From Coemansia sp. RSA 1200 (lineage: Eukaryota; Kickxellomycota; Kickxellomycetes; Kickxellales; Kickxellaceae), in assembly GCA_027578915.1 (NCBI GenBank), contig JANBTT010000003.1:1-64000 (forward strand): a stretch of DNA of 64,000 nt. Reading direction: 5' to 3'. The notes under the pieces were generated by a model that was not told the origin of the DNA, searched no databases, and worked only from the letters and a program-made list of their open reading frames with translations. Position numbers and translations under genes: made by a program. Of the stretch, positions 21,501-31,422 are shown one piece after another (positions within the stretch are counted from its first letter, which is position 1; every line of letters starts with the position of its first letter).

Positions 21501-23707
21501 ATGTCCACCGATTGCATAACAGAGTCTGGAATTATCCCAGCGTTCGCTGACGACACAAAGACCGACCAATGCGTCGCTGTCTGGAATACAACTAACATTG
21601 CAATTGCAGCAACCCGAGGGTCTTTAGGAGCCTTTTGTTTCTTTCTGACACATCTGGGTAGTATTTTCTTTAGAACGTGCTCTGGATACAAGCACGACTC
21701 TAGCCATCTTTCCATTCCATCGATGCGTGATCCAGCTTCAGCAAAGACGTAGTGTAAAAGTAGTCTCTCCCAGGCAAAGTCGTCCGAGGCAAGTGAAGTT
21801 TTTAGATCGTCGTGCTTTGACACAAGCAGCTTTCCAAAAGATAAGCGCTGCTGCTCGGTACTTACAATTGAAACGCTAGCCAGAACAAAGTTTGCTATGA
21901 TAGTTGCTAAAACCCCAGCTCTGTATGCATTGCCAGACCCATCTATGCTCTTTACGCCGTCCATTGTACGTCGGCGTTTTTTGCTGCTCCCATCATTTTG
22001 CGGTATACTGGCTATTGCTGAGTCGACCAATGTTGACAAGCACCCACTAATCTGCACAAAGGGCATCAGCTGTGAGACAGCAAGATTGAGAGTGTGCATG
22101 AATGATACGTTCAGCAAGATATTACATTTTCCGTGACTACTGACGGGGGTGTCCATATGAAGACGAGAGATTCGGTCAATCAACGTGTCTAGTTGCCGTG
22201 CCTTCGCTAGGGTTGAAATCCAATGTTCTAAAACTTTGGTGGCCTGGTCAGACGTATCTGATGGAACGTGCAAAAATGCACCAAGAAGAGTGTCTCCATG
22301 TGCTTGTGCAATCTCAGGACCTGCATCAAGTATAAGATCAATACTTGCAAGCGCAGCCTTGTTGGATACAGTACTTGCATCCAAAGCCAAAAGAACCGGC
22401 TCAACCACATCTGTTAGCCATGAATCCAACAGTGCTATTTGGCTCTTGTATACATCGCTGTTGACAAAGCCTGTGTTGCCGGTCGTTCCAAAACAGGGAT
22501 CTCTGAAGTATATGTCAACTAGTTTGCTCAGGGAAACCAGCACACTTTCGCTTTTGCAGTGGGGCTTGAGAAGCTTATAGAGATACGAGAACATGGCAAA
22601 GCATGAATTGCTTGATTCAGCCTTGGAAACAGTTCTTGGTGTCGCAACAATTGCAGAGAGCCCTAGTGTGTTCGTCGCCATGTTGCGCGTTTCAGAGCAG
22701 ATCAGCGCAGAGGCCTGAAGGTAACGCGAGAACAATTCAGGAAGAGCGGCTGCATATTCTGTTGGAGACCCCCCGCTTTTCGGATCTATTACTTTGGATA
22801 TCAAATCAAAGAGCTGCTGCACATAGTTCTGATCGCCTTCTGCGGTGTCGGGTAGCTGGTTCATTAGCGTTGAGGTTAGTCTTGCCATACACTCAGAGTG
22901 GAACAGCCCCGTGTGGAGCATATCAAGTACCTTTCGCTGAACAGCGCCGTGTGTCTGGATAATGGGAATGAGCTGGAATACTGGAAGAAGTACCTTTGAA
23001 TCGAAAAGCAAAAACATTTTGCGCGGATTGAGAGACGATTCGCAAGCAACACACATGGCATGCGAGGTCAAAGCTACCATCTCAAGCAACGATTCTTGAA
23101 GCGCGGGTGCACCGTCACCAATGGACTTTAGATAAAACGTTGCAGTTGTGGAAACCAGCTGCGCTAACATGTCTGGCCGGGCTAGAACGACTTCCAGCCC
23201 GTCGGACGTGGATTCGACAACAAACCGCCAGACCCTTGCAATGCCCTTGACATATTCCGCACTGCCTGCCAACGCTTCATCAGCAAACGCATTAACAAAC
23301 AAGGGCATCACAGGGCCCTGGAAAACAGTTCTTATATCCAGCGACACATTAGGACCTCTTGCTATTTGCATACTGTCGAGAACGCACGTAAGCAATTCAA
23401 TCGCCCTGGGGTCCTTGCTCAACATATACTCGTTTGGCTTCTTTGTCTTTAACTCGCGTAAGATCGTTGAAAACAGCCACTCGGCAAGCAGATCGTCTTT
23501 ACGAACAAGCATAGAGCAGAGCTTTTTGATGCTAGCGCTTGTGCCATCGACCTTGGAGACATCGAATATAGCCCATGCCAGAGAAAGCCGCTCCTCCAGC
23601 GGCAAAGCCGTGGACCGAAGTGTCTTGGTCAAATCCTCCGTCGAATTTATCTCAGTCTTCAGCAGACCGGTATCCAGACCAGGCAGCCGTAAAGTGGTGC
23701 TCCCCAT
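18566..23707 (-). CDS. URB2: Urb2/Npa2-like nucleolar pre-ribosome assembly protein
   Basis: This single open frame encodes 1713 residues from a true ATG. The protein is almost wholly helical in character, like a long HEAT-type solenoid, with no catalytic motif. The last 90 residues match my memory of the Urb2/Npa2 C-terminal domain: LLPGLHALLDVISDD, then a linker and a final EILKSLYKSYLDFYKYSGQV block. Urb2/Npa2 works in the nucleolus with Npa1/Urb1, Dbp6, Nop8 and Rsa3 in an early step of 60S subunit assembly. A short basic run (KKRRRT, plus strand about 21970-21985) could serve as a nuclear signal. The protein is longer than the yeast member (about 1170) and somewhat longer than human URB2 (about 1520). 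The assignment rests mainly on the C-terminus, overall size and fold character, so another large helical repeat protein remains possible. Confidence 0.7.
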   Translation of the reverse strand: MGSTTLRLPGLDTGLLKTEINSTEDLTKTLRSTALPLEERLSLAWAIFDVSKVDGTSASIKKLCSMLVRKDDLLAEWLFSTILRELKTKKPNEYMLSKDPRAIELLTCVLDSMQIARGPNVSLDIRTVFQGPVMPLFVNAFADEALAGSAEYVKGIARVWRFVVESTSDGLEVVLARPDMLAQLVSTTATFYLKSIGDGAPALQESLLEMVALTSHAMCVACESSLNPRKMFLLFDSKVLLPVFQLIPIIQTHGAVQRKVLDMLHTGLFHSECMARLTSTLMNQLPDTAEGDQNYVQQLFDLISKVIDPKSGGSPTEYAAALPELFSRYLQASALICSETRNMATNTLGLSAIVATPRTVSKAESSNSCFAMFSYLYKLLKPHCKSESVLVSLSKLVDIYFRDPCFGTTGNTGFVNSDVYKSQIALLDSWLTDVVEPVLLALDASTVSNKAALASIDLILDAGPEIAQAHGDTLLGAFLHVPSDTSDQATKVLEHWISTLAKARQLDTLIDRISRLHMDTPVSSHGKCNILLNVSFMHTLNLAVSQLMPFVQISGCLSTLVDSAIASIPQNDGSSKKRRRTMDGVKSIDGSGNAYRAGVLATIIANFVLASVSIVSTEQQRLSFGKLLVSKHDDLKTSLASDDFAWERLLLHYVFAEAGSRIDGMERWLESCLYPEHVLKKILPRCVRKKQKAPKDPRVAAIAMLVVFQTATHWSVFVSSANAGIIPDSVMQSVDMDNMTSTMSQMVSTFVSLDNLDALAVGKPEKENKLPGVSGSKDGWGSWDGQAHTIDGTNCRGAQWRLILDWIELICEYADNTSIHSIALRLVDGFVRARVDEPDVKTGMLLRSASFFEVSKIRDVLAPALVEYAAALWKEQTSSLDHISANASGLLFVSDAMSSISEGFLPKGIAKKSTTQDPIAMVAARLSEASQTQLRILTSDQAHVWTRLMRAVVQFPVAYWTPEQTRVIFALVLAADMGVTRICVDDNDAKELQTVCRRIMEHLLEHTPSLSLLLAEHISSVVDSLMASVHLSDQILVSSRKILCSAVGALIQASFMQSSDRANIACRGLCTYLFNRLGQTGTMDMMASEILIVDAFNTIAVVTKKCIRKMSSDTCKEWTLLVEPWIAKLDGILQTSLENIGSIRDTDDIHATSCLGVLVSLQSIASSIDSTDRMQVDGSKLTARMLSSLGEIAQHPNILGLGLVIKAIHSPIKMESKVPDILAFLIRHLSPRGKKMSSFQNPPRALQSLVAAISGIDVTLASCPSMCSFIASYAVEPLLRSLDAASFEATLVTTIRLAQKFGQSTATIFSTMFIAYMHAGYRQAGGDNDSAKKRKAVQKRLGSALTALHAALHVHPSVESALHVLDTMDELLLEPTMRFTTYDISEVLSAVFSVTTLPLGCNMSVATQMQSQASLSDLFCLVCKVLSSLVRYHTSRVLDVISLLVKVLRSLMHAFVLPAIPRRLAAAERLGIDADSTPWIVAYAPLNARCAESYARVLDDLVRSRRSTASFITGRKETGSNSGSTNSKADISGFVKLTRGTNAASTAYVVGLFAPYILAEYCIIQGGGAQSAISLRALGRGSADNASGGNPFYGFGWRPTPVLAGIQDGSNVLPCDTLETNVAANSGSRRGVIFSTAVREALLPGLHALLDVISDDNRNTLLAQLAGPSNDARQGLATNWSSIFGPDRYGGASEILKSLYKSYLDFYKYSGQV

Positions 23708-24465
23708 GCTTGTCTAATATCGCGTCGACTATCTGGGATCTTTTCGGGTCTATAACGAGTTAGAAGCACGGGTATAGAATGTGAATAAGAAAGAGCCAGA
23801 GCAGGAAATATCGCATGGAAAAAGTGAAGCAAAAAAGGGCATCTTTATTCGTCAAAGTTATGAGAGAAAAAAAAAAAAAGACGAAACAATCCAAAATTAA
23901 AATATAACGTGATTATCGATCAAATCATAGGAAAATATAACAGCATTTTGGGTGATATTTTCAACGTCCAAAAATCCATTTCTATTCACAGGCTCTACAA
24001 GCAACACCGCAAAAAAGTGATTGTTGTTTGGTTCACTATTTATGGAGACAAAGTTCTGGCCGCATGGCTTCAAAGATGGGGGGCGGAAAGTGTCTTGTAG
24101 CTCGACATCATCACATATTGTTTTCCTCATATCCACACTTTTTGCGGACATGTTTTGGTTCCCACAAAATATACTCAACATGTTGAAAGGAACAACAACA
24201 ATCGCTAATATTTTTGATGCCAGGGAATGGCTTGCAAATATCAAGAAATAAAACAATTATTCTATTACGTTGTTGATTTAACGCTTTACATAACACTAGA
24301 CATTTGCTTTTATATGCCAAATACTGCCATTTGAATATTGAATTGCCTTTTCTCCAATTTTTGTTCTCTGCGGAATAGTTTTACCTTGTAATTCTCATTT
24401 TATTAATAGCCATTTTTCAAGAGTCGGGATTTTAAATAGCAACCTTATATTGAATTATTTTTACC
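23708..24465. other. Divergent promoter region between the Urb2-like and MFS genes
   Basis: This region is very AT-rich with a 13-14 base A run near 23867-23880. Small open frames on both strands (60-120 codons) are products of base bias and show no family pattern. Confidence 0.6.
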
Positions 24466-26154
24466 ATGTCCTTGGAAATTGAGGGCAGCAGTACGCCTAT
24501 ACAGGCCAGCAACAGTTCCCAAAAACTAGAGACGACAACAGCCGATTATACAAGTGAGAACAAGACAAGCAACGTTATAGGGCTTCAAAGCAGCGCAGAT
24601 AGTCAGGCTTCAGGTGATAATCCAGCGTCGCTTTTGAGATGTGTTTTCCCCTTGATCTCAGCAATGCTGTTTGGTCTAGTTATTGGTTACGACTTTACCG
24701 CAGTGGCTACAATATTGCCTACACTTGGAGTATACTTTTTTAACCAGTCAATCATTAACTTTGTCTCTATTGTATTTGTGTTTGCACTAGCAGCTATGCT
24801 GCCGTTGTTGATAAAAATCGGTGACATGTTTAGACACAGGCTTGTTTTCGCCCCGTTCGCACTGATGCACATTGGCGGGGCGTTTATGAGCGGAGCTGCC
24901 AAAGGAATGCCGCTTTTGCTTTCGGGTCGTGCGATTTCCGGTGTTGGGGCTGCTGGAACGGCAATGACATCTATTATTGCCATAGCGAGGCTTGGGAGCA
25001 AAAAGCAACGCGCTCGGGGGCTTTTGATTGTGCTAGCTTCGTGGCTGCTTGGATCAATTCTAGGGTTTGCTATTGGCAGCCATCTAACGGGTCTGAATTC
25101 GTGGAAGTGGGTCTTTTATGCGGAGACGCCATTTCTTATTGTCGCCTTCTTGGTAGGGATTGTGGCATTCAATATTCGCAGGCCCGTCGAACAAGGGTCA
25201 TTGGCGTCAAGGCTCAAGCGACTTGACATACTTGGCTGGCTTCTTTTAACTGGATGTGTTCTGTCTCTCATCCTAGCGCTCAACCAAGGCCAGAATGTGT
25301 TTGCTTGGGTCTCTGGCGTTGTTATTGGGATATTTGTGCTTGCCGCATTCTTGCTTATTGGATTTATTGTTGTCGAGCGCTATGTGGCTGTTGAAAGGAT
25401 TTTACCAACGAAAATTGTCCACTCAAAGGCCAGCGGATTGATGGTTTTTGTGCAGCTCTTCACTGGAATGGCCATGTTTCCGCCCTTTATATATCAAGTA
25501 GCATGGTACCACGTTGTCAAGAACGTATCTTCAAAAAGCGCCGCCCTATACGTCATGCCATCCGCCATTGTTGCGTTGGTTTCTGCCTTGGCTACCATGT
25601 ATATAATTTCGTTCTGGAAAAAGATCCGCATGCTACTTGGCATATCTATGCTTTTTATGGTGCTTGGGATCGGGCTTCTTATTTCAATGGACCAAAATAC
25701 TAGCAACACGTTGCCTGCCTTCTACATGGCTGTTTTTGGGGTTGGAGTTGGAATGTCAATGCAACCACACGTACTTTTATTTTGCAAAGTTAGTGGTGAG
25801 GCGACAGAGAATGTTATCGGCACATTGTTGTTTACCAGATACCTCGGCGCATCAGTTGGAATTGCCATCTTCAACACCGCTTTCCAAAATATCCTAACAA
25901 CCAAGCTTGCCGAAACGGTTCTCTCGCATCTTCTGTACACAAAATACATACTCGATGCGCCAGACAACGAGGATGTCATGCGTCTGTCGGCAGTGCCGCA
26001 AACCGTACGTGATGATGTTGCAAAAAACAACTCACAAGCCTTGCGCATTGCATTTATTGCAAACATAGTTTACATTTCGCTAGCTGCGGTTCTGTGTCTT
26101 CCTCTGGTGCTGCGGTCGCTTTTCAGAAAGAACCCTGTGCACGATGACGACTAG
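24466..26154 (+). CDS. Major facilitator superfamily transporter, 14-segment DHA2 type
   Basis: The 562-residue protein has a hydrophilic N-terminus of about 55 residues, then about 14 hydrophobic segments and a short polar tail. Segment 1 (LISAMLFGLVIGYDFTAVATILPTL) has the Asp and the ATILP pattern of DHA2 proteins. The loop after segment 2 (IGDMFRHRLVF) is a degenerate motif A, and GRAISGVGAAGTAM fits segment 4. The WKWVFY box after segment 6 and the mid-protein loop (RLKRLDILGWLLLTGCVLSLILAL) are typical of fungal drug, siderophore or basic amino acid antiporters of this group. It probably works by proton antiport in the plasma or vacuolar membrane. The substrate cannot be told. An AATAAA at 26252 lies about 100 bases past the stop. 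The start is the first ATG in frame after an AT-rich leader. Confidence 0.88.
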   Translation: MSLEIEGSSTPIQASNSSQKLETTTADYTSENKTSNVIGLQSSADSQASGDNPASLLRCVFPLISAMLFGLVIGYDFTAVATILPTLGVYFFNQSIINFVSIVFVFALAAMLPLLIKIGDMFRHRLVFAPFALMHIGGAFMSGAAKGMPLLLSGRAISGVGAAGTAMTSIIAIARLGSKKQRARGLLIVLASWLLGSILGFAIGSHLTGLNSWKWVFYAETPFLIVAFLVGIVAFNIRRPVEQGSLASRLKRLDILGWLLLTGCVLSLILALNQGQNVFAWVSGVVIGIFVLAAFLLIGFIVVERYVAVERILPTKIVHSKASGLMVFVQLFTGMAMFPPFIYQVAWYHVVKNVSSKSAALYVMPSAIVALVSALATMYIISFWKKIRMLLGISMLFMVLGIGLLISMDQNTSNTLPAFYMAVFGVGVGMSMQPHVLLFCKVSGEATENVIGTLLFTRYLGASVGIAIFNTAFQNILTTKLAETVLSHLLYTKYILDAPDNEDVMRLSAVPQTVRDDVAKNNSQALRIAFIANIVYISLAAVLCLPLVLRSLFRKNPVHDDD

Positions 26155-26251
26155 TGAATCATCTCATATTGTCATATTAGATAAATAGGCATTTAAAGGC
26201 AGTCTGCTATCCCATACACGCACGTGGTAGATTGCTTTAATATTTTTGGCA

Positions 26252-26257
26252 AATAAA
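26252..26257 (+). terminator. AATAAA polyadenylation signal of the MFS gene
   Basis: A perfect hexamer lies 98 bases past the TAG stop in an AT-rich context. Confidence 0.4.
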
Positions 26258-26339
26258 GATTGAGATGCTTGGTTTTCGCTGGTGAATCACCAAATTTTTG
26301 AATAGATTTTTCATTGTAAAGAATCGCTTTACTGCAACG

Positions 26340-26346
26340 TATAAAA
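26340..26346 (+). promoter_or_regulatory. TATAAAA element upstream of isoleucyl-tRNA synthetase
   Basis: A TATAAAA heptamer lies about 178 bases before the ATG. A leader of this length is plausible for a fungal gene, but there is no direct evidence of use. Confidence 0.3.
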
Positions 26347-26523
26347 TCCTCTACCGCTTCTTTTAGTTTCCAAAAGATTTTCCCACTTTAAAGAGCAGTT
26401 CATTACAATACGTGTTGATAGAAAACGACGGGGAAAAAACTAATCTTTTTCATTTCAAATTCCAACCAACAAAAATATATTTAACTGCAATTCTATTCTC
26501 TAGCTACAAGCACCGAAAGCAAA

Positions 26524-29500
26524 ATGTCAGCTGCTGAAGGTAGGTGAATTTGCATAACTATACAGTGCTGCTTATTCAGAAGCGCTTTGAAGCCTATCAA
26601 CACCAACCTGTGAGGCGTGAACGAGACCATTAAGCAGCTTCGCATACATACATGCTCTTCTTTTTCTTTTCACCTATATCGTGTAGAAAGCGGAAGGTTT
26701 TCATTCCCTCAAGAGGAGGAAAAGGTTCTAAAGTTTTGGCGTGAGATAGATGCGTTCAAGCTGTCAGTGAAGCTTTCGGAAGGCCGTAAGCCGTTTTCGT
26801 TCTACGACGGCCCCCCTTTCTGCACCGGTCTTCCGCACTATGGCCACTTGCTTGCGGGCACCATTAAGGACGTTGTGACGCGCTATGCGTACAACACGGG
26901 TCACTATGTCGAGAGAAGGGCTGGCTGGGACACGCATGGTCTGCCGATTGAGTATGAAATTGACAAGAAGCTTGGTATCCGTGGAAAGGAGGGCGTCATG
27001 GCGATGGGCATCGGCAACTATAATGCAGAGTGCCGCGAGATTGTCATGATGTATGCCAGCGAGTGGCGCGATACCATTGAGCGTCTTGGTCGCTGGATCG
27101 ACTTTGACAACGACTACAAGACGATGGACACTTCGTTTATGGAGAGCGAATGGTGGGTGTTTAAGCAGCTGTTTGATAAGGGTTTGGTGTACAAAGGCCA
27201 ACGCGTGATGCCTTACTCTACCGAGCTTTGCACACCCTTGTCAAACACTGAGGCTGTGCTTAACTACAAGGATGTCAGCGACCCTACAGTTGTTGTTGCC
27301 TTCCCGCTCAAGAAGGATCCGGAGGTAAGTCTGCTTGCGTGGACCACCACTCCATGGACACTTCCGAGCAACTGCGCGCTCTGTGTCAACCCCGACTTTG
27401 AGTACATCAAGATCAAGGACGGCACAACAGGCAAAATCTACATTCTCCTTGAGAACTGCCTTAGCATCCTGTACAAGGACCCAAAGAAGGCCAAGTTTGA
27501 TGTGCTAGAGAAGATCAAGGCCCAAGACCTTGTTGGTCTTGAGTACGAGCCCATCTTTGACTTCTTTGTGCCCAACCTCAAGGATACCGCATGGCGCGTG
27601 GTTTCTGACAAGTATGTCACCGACAGCAGCGGTACAGGCATAGTCCACAATGCGCCCGCGTATGGTGAGGACGATTACCGCGTGTGCGTTGAGCACAAGA
27701 TCATTACCACAGATGGCTTTTTGCCAACTCCTGTTGATGACCATGGCAAGTTCGATGCCACCGTGCCTACGTATACCGGCATGTATGTGAAAGATGCCGA
27801 CAAGGAGATTATCAAGAACATCAAGTCCCGCGGTCGCTTGGTGCACCAGGCTACGGTTGTGCATAGCTATCCATTCTGCTGGCGCTCCGACACACCGCTT
27901 ATCTACCGTGCAGTTCCTTCGTGGTATATTCGTGTGACGCATGCGAATGACCGCCTTTTGGAAAACAACGCTCAGACACATTGGGTGCCTACATTTGTCA
28001 AGGAGAAGCGTTTTGACAATTGGCTAGAGAATGCTCGCGACTGGAATGTTTCTCGTAACCGCTTCTGGGGAACACCGATACCCCTTTGGGTTAGCGAAGA
28101 CTTTGAGGAGATCGTGTGTATTGGCTCAATTGCCGAATTGGAGGAGCTCACTGGCGCTACTGGAATTACTGATCTGCATCGCGATAAGATTGACCATCTC
28201 ACCATTCCGTCCCGGATGGGCAAGGGTGTTCTGCGTCGCACCGAGGAGGTGTTTGACTGCTGGTTTGAGTCTGGAAGTATGCCCTATGCGCAGAAGCACT
28301 ATCCATTTGAGAATAAAGAGCTTTTCGAGCAGACGTTCCCTGCAGACTTTATCTCTGAGGGAGTCGATCAGACCCGTGGTTGGTTCTACTCGCTGATTGT
28401 TCTGTCGACCCTACTTTTCGACAAACCTGCATGGAAGAATCTCATTGTCAGCGGAATGGTGCTCGCTAGCGATGGAAAGAAGATGAGCAAACGCTTGAAG
28501 AACTATCCTGATCCTCGCGTGATCCTTGACAAGTACGGCGCCGATCCTCTGCGTCTGTATATGATCAACTCGCCTGTCGTGCGTGCTGAGACTCTTCGCT
28601 TTAAGGAAGAAGGTGTCAAGGATATTGTTTCGCGTGTTCTTCTTCCATGGCACAACTCGCTGCGCTTCTTCACTACGCACGTTGCCATGCTGAAGAAGGA
28701 TAGTAATGTTGATTTTTCGTTTGATCCCTCAAGCAAGAGCAGCAATACTATGGATCGCTGGATGCTTGCATCTATTCAAAGCCTAATCTTGTTTGTGCGC
28801 AATGAGATGGAAGTGTACCGTCTTTATACTGTTGTTCCTCGCTTGCTTGAGATGATCGATCAACTGACCAACTGGTATATCCGGTTCAATCGCAAGCGCC
28901 TGAAGGGTGATTCTGGTATTGAGGACGCAGTTCACTCGCTAAACACCCTGTTTGAAATTCTCCTTACGTTGAGTCGCCTCATGGCACCATTTACGCCGTT
29001 CATTGCCGAGAGTATGTACCAAACCCTCAAGGCCTATCTTCCGAAGGACTTCTTTGAGGGCGACTCGCGCTCATTGCATTTTGTGCCTTTCCCTGAGGTG
29101 CGCGAGGAGTACTTTGACGCGGAGATCGAGCGTGCCATGGCCCGTATGCAAGCTGTCATTGAGCTTGGTCGTGTCATCCGTGACCGCAAGACCATCTCGC
29201 TCAAGAAGCCACTCGCAGAGCTTATTGTTATCCATCCCAGCGCCGAATACCTCGATGACATTCGCGGTCTTTCTACGTACATCACAGAGGAGCTCAATCT
29301 GCGCAACCTTGTGCTTACTTCGGAAGAAGAGACATATGGTATCAAATACCGTGCTGAGGCTGACTTTAGAAAGCTTGGCACTAAGCTTCGTAAGGATATG
29401 CCTCGTGTCAAGAAAGCACTTCCTAGCATCCCGTCCTCTGAGATCAAGTCTGCTCAGACAACCGGTAGCTTGCTTGTGGATGGAATCTCTCTGAGTGCCG

Positions 29501-29895
29501 AGGACATCAACATCGTGCGCTTCTTTGATAACCTGTCTCTTGAAAACGGAGATAGCGAGTATGAGGAGGCCACCAACAAGGACGTTCTTATTCTTCTGGA
29601 CACCAAGCTTCGCGCTGATCTTATTGAGGAAGGTGTTGCGCGTGAAGTTATCAACCGCATCCAGCGCTTGCGCAAGAAGGCTGGTCTGGTAGCTGTCGAC
29701 GACATCAAGTACTACTTGGATATTACGGAGGACCCCGAGGGTGTTCTGGCCAAGGCCCTGATGACGCACACGGATCTCTTCCAGCGCGTTCTCAAGCAGG
29801 ATATCCTTTCTGCTGCCGATAAGCTTGAGGAAGCATTCATTGAGGAGATCCAGGAGGTCGACGATTCCAAATTTATGCTCTCTTTTGTTCGCTAG
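26524..29895 (+). CDS. ILS1: Isoleucyl-tRNA synthetase, cytoplasmic
   Basis: This class I synthetase charges tRNA-Ile with isoleucine. I read exon 1 as 26524-26539 (MSAAE plus one base) and exon 2 as 26687-29895. The 147-base intron begins GTAGGT and ends GTGTAG. The join gives MSAAEESGRFSFPQEEEKVLKFW, close in layout to yeast Ils1, whereas the intron sequence itself would encode an unrelated leader. The product is 1074 residues. The HIGH motif is HYGH at 56-59 within GPPFCTGLPHYGHLLAG, and KMSKR lies at about 604-608. Between them is the CP1 editing domain, including the TTTPWTLPSN and GTGIVHNAPAYGEDDY blocks. The anticodon-binding domain follows. GDSGIEDAVHSLNTLFEILLTLSRLMAPFTPFIAE is typical of the eukaryotic cytosolic form. 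There is no mitochondrial leader, so a separate mitochondrial enzyme should be encoded elsewhere. Confidence 0.97.
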
Positions 29896-30132
29896 ATCTA
29901 TTGGCTCTTTTGAGGAAATAGGGCTTTTGATAGCTCTTTTTTTCTTTGCAGAGCTTGAGACATTTTTTGAATAGATAGACAAGCACATTTTTTAATTAAT
30001 TTGTGTGCTACTTTATGTGTGTATGGTTGCAAAGACCTCTTTAGGCTTTAGCAAAAAAGGCAAAATGGATTGAAGGCCAGTCAGGCAAAAAAATGTAATT
30101 GTTGCTAGATATAGCCTCTAGAGGTTAGCAAG
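29896..30132. other. Convergent spacer between IleRS and QTRT1
   Basis: This AT-rich, 237-base spacer between two stop codons contains T runs just after the IleRS stop. No gene is seen. Confidence 0.6.
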
Positions 30133-31422
30133 CTACCAATTGGGCTCCTTCTGAAAGTCGTCTTCAATAGGCGTCACCGAATACCCGGTTTCGTCTGGAA
30201 CGGTCAGATCGACGTTGACGGATTTTAAAGAATCCACAATCCAAAAAGGCGCGGTCGTGCCAAATCTTGTCTTCATAAAGTCACGAATGAATGCTGGAAA
30301 CCGGTTGCAAATGATGGCACGCCGGATATCGCACATTAGACGCATTTGGAAAGCAATGTTGTGGATAGTGACCAGATGGCATCCCGTTGTCTCCTTGGCC
30401 ACTGAATTGTGCAAGTAGGCACGGGTGTAGTTTGTGCATGTAGAGCAGTCGCAGTCCTTGTCAATGGGTGTGAAATCGTCCTTGTACTTTCCCTGTCTGA
30501 GAGAAAGCGAGCCAGTGCGCACAAGAGCATTCCCAAACCGCGCTGTACGGGTTGGAAATACGCAATCGTACATGTCGACACCCAAAGCAGAACATACAAC
30601 CAGGTCTTCGGCATAGCCAACACCCATGCAGTAGCGAGGCTTGTTCGTCGGTAGAATATCTGTGGACAGGGAAACCATGCGCCAGAAGGAGCCCTTCGCC
30701 TCGCCGCCACTCAATCCGCCTATCGCGTAGCCTGGTGAGTCACGCTTGACGAGCTCTTGTGCGGAGATAGTGCGCAGACGCTCATCCAGCCCGCCCTGCA
30801 CAATGGGAAACAGATTCTGTTCGGTCGGGCGTTTGTGGGCCTTGATGCTGCGGTCAAGCCATCTAACGGACCGCTGCATAGCCTCTTCCACCCGCGGGCC
30901 GACCGTAAGCGAGGAAACCACGTCATCAAGCTGCATCATAATATCGGCACCAATGGCGTTCTGCAAGCCAATCGACATTTCCGGCGTCAACATCATTTTC
31001 TTTCCATCATGCGGGTTCTCAAACTCCACGCCTTCCTCGGTGATGTTAGCCAGTCTGAGCAATGACACCATCTGGAAGCCACCGCTGTCCGTAAGTAGAC
31101 TGCGGTTCCACGCCATAAACTTGTGGAGCCCACCAGCCTTTTCAAGCAGCTCTGGGCCAGGTCGAGATCCTAGATGGTACGTGTTTCCAAGAATGACATG
31201 GCAGTCCAACGCTTCCAGCTGCTTGGTTGTGATTCCCTTTATAGAGCCCATTGTGCCAACAGGCATAAACATTGGTGTGTGCGCGGTGTAGTGCGGCAGA
31301 TGCATTTTCGACGCTCGCGCCTTTGTCGTCGAACACCGGGCAAAGACTTCGAATCTTAGTGCTGGGCTGGTGGAAACCTCCAGCGGAGCATCGAGCTGGC
31401 TGAACTCGTTAGACTTTGTCAT
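30133..31422 (-). CDS. QTRT1: Queuine tRNA-ribosyltransferase catalytic subunit 1
   Basis: The enzyme exchanges guanine-34 for queuine in the GUN anticodons of tRNA-Asp, Asn, His and Tyr. With the ATG at 31422 it has 429 residues. Visible landmarks are PVGTMGSIKGITTKQL, GNTYHLGSRPGPE, the general-base region LTDSGGFQMVS (Asp112), the substrate pocket QGGLDERLR and GGLSGGEAKGSFWRM, and YCMGVGYAEDLV. The nucleophile region is DMYDCVFPTRTARFG. The zinc ligands are CDCSTC plus a downstream His. Eukaryotes use it as a heterodimer with QTRT2, which is not in this window. The open frame continues 34 codons upstream to a GTG at 31524, and that extension is Arg-rich and lacks acidic residues, like a mitochondrial leader. 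I keep the first ATG, since GTG starts are rare in eukaryotes. Budding yeast lacks this enzyme; fission yeast has it. Confidence 0.93.
   Translation of the reverse strand: MTKSNEFSQLDAPLEVSTSPALRFEVFARCSTTKARASKMHLPHYTAHTPMFMPVGTMGSIKGITTKQLEALDCHVILGNTYHLGSRPGPELLEKAGGLHKFMAWNRSLLTDSGGFQMVSLLRLANITEEGVEFENPHDGKKMMLTPEMSIGLQNAIGADIMMQLDDVVSSLTVGPRVEEAMQRSVRWLDRSIKAHKRPTEQNLFPIVQGGLDERLRTISAQELVKRDSPGYAIGGLSGGEAKGSFWRMVSLSTDILPTNKPRYCMGVGYAEDLVVCSALGVDMYDCVFPTRTARFGNALVRTGSLSLRQGKYKDDFTPIDKDCDCSTCTNYTRAYLHNSVAKETTGCHLVTIHNIAFQMRLMCDIRRAIICNRFPAFIRDFMKTRFGTTAPFWIVDSLKSVNVDLTVPDETGYSVTPIEDDFQKEPNW

Larger units (their letters stand above)
26155..26523. other. Intergenic region upstream of isoleucyl-tRNA synthetase
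   Basis: This AT-rich stretch holds the 3' end of the MFS gene and a TATA-like element (26340-26346). No other gene is seen. Confidence 0.6.

Noticed and set aside
23860..23885. A run as a possible retrocopy tail
   Set aside because: No gene-like body or target-site duplication is visible next to it; the run at 46343-46356 was rejected for the same reason.
24000..24250. Overlapping 60-120 codon frames on both strands
   Set aside because: Product of AT-rich sequence; neither strand shows a protein-like pattern.
29071..29988. 305-codon minus-strand open frame inside IleRS
   Set aside because: It is antisense to the anticodon-binding end of a certain gene, with no family match.
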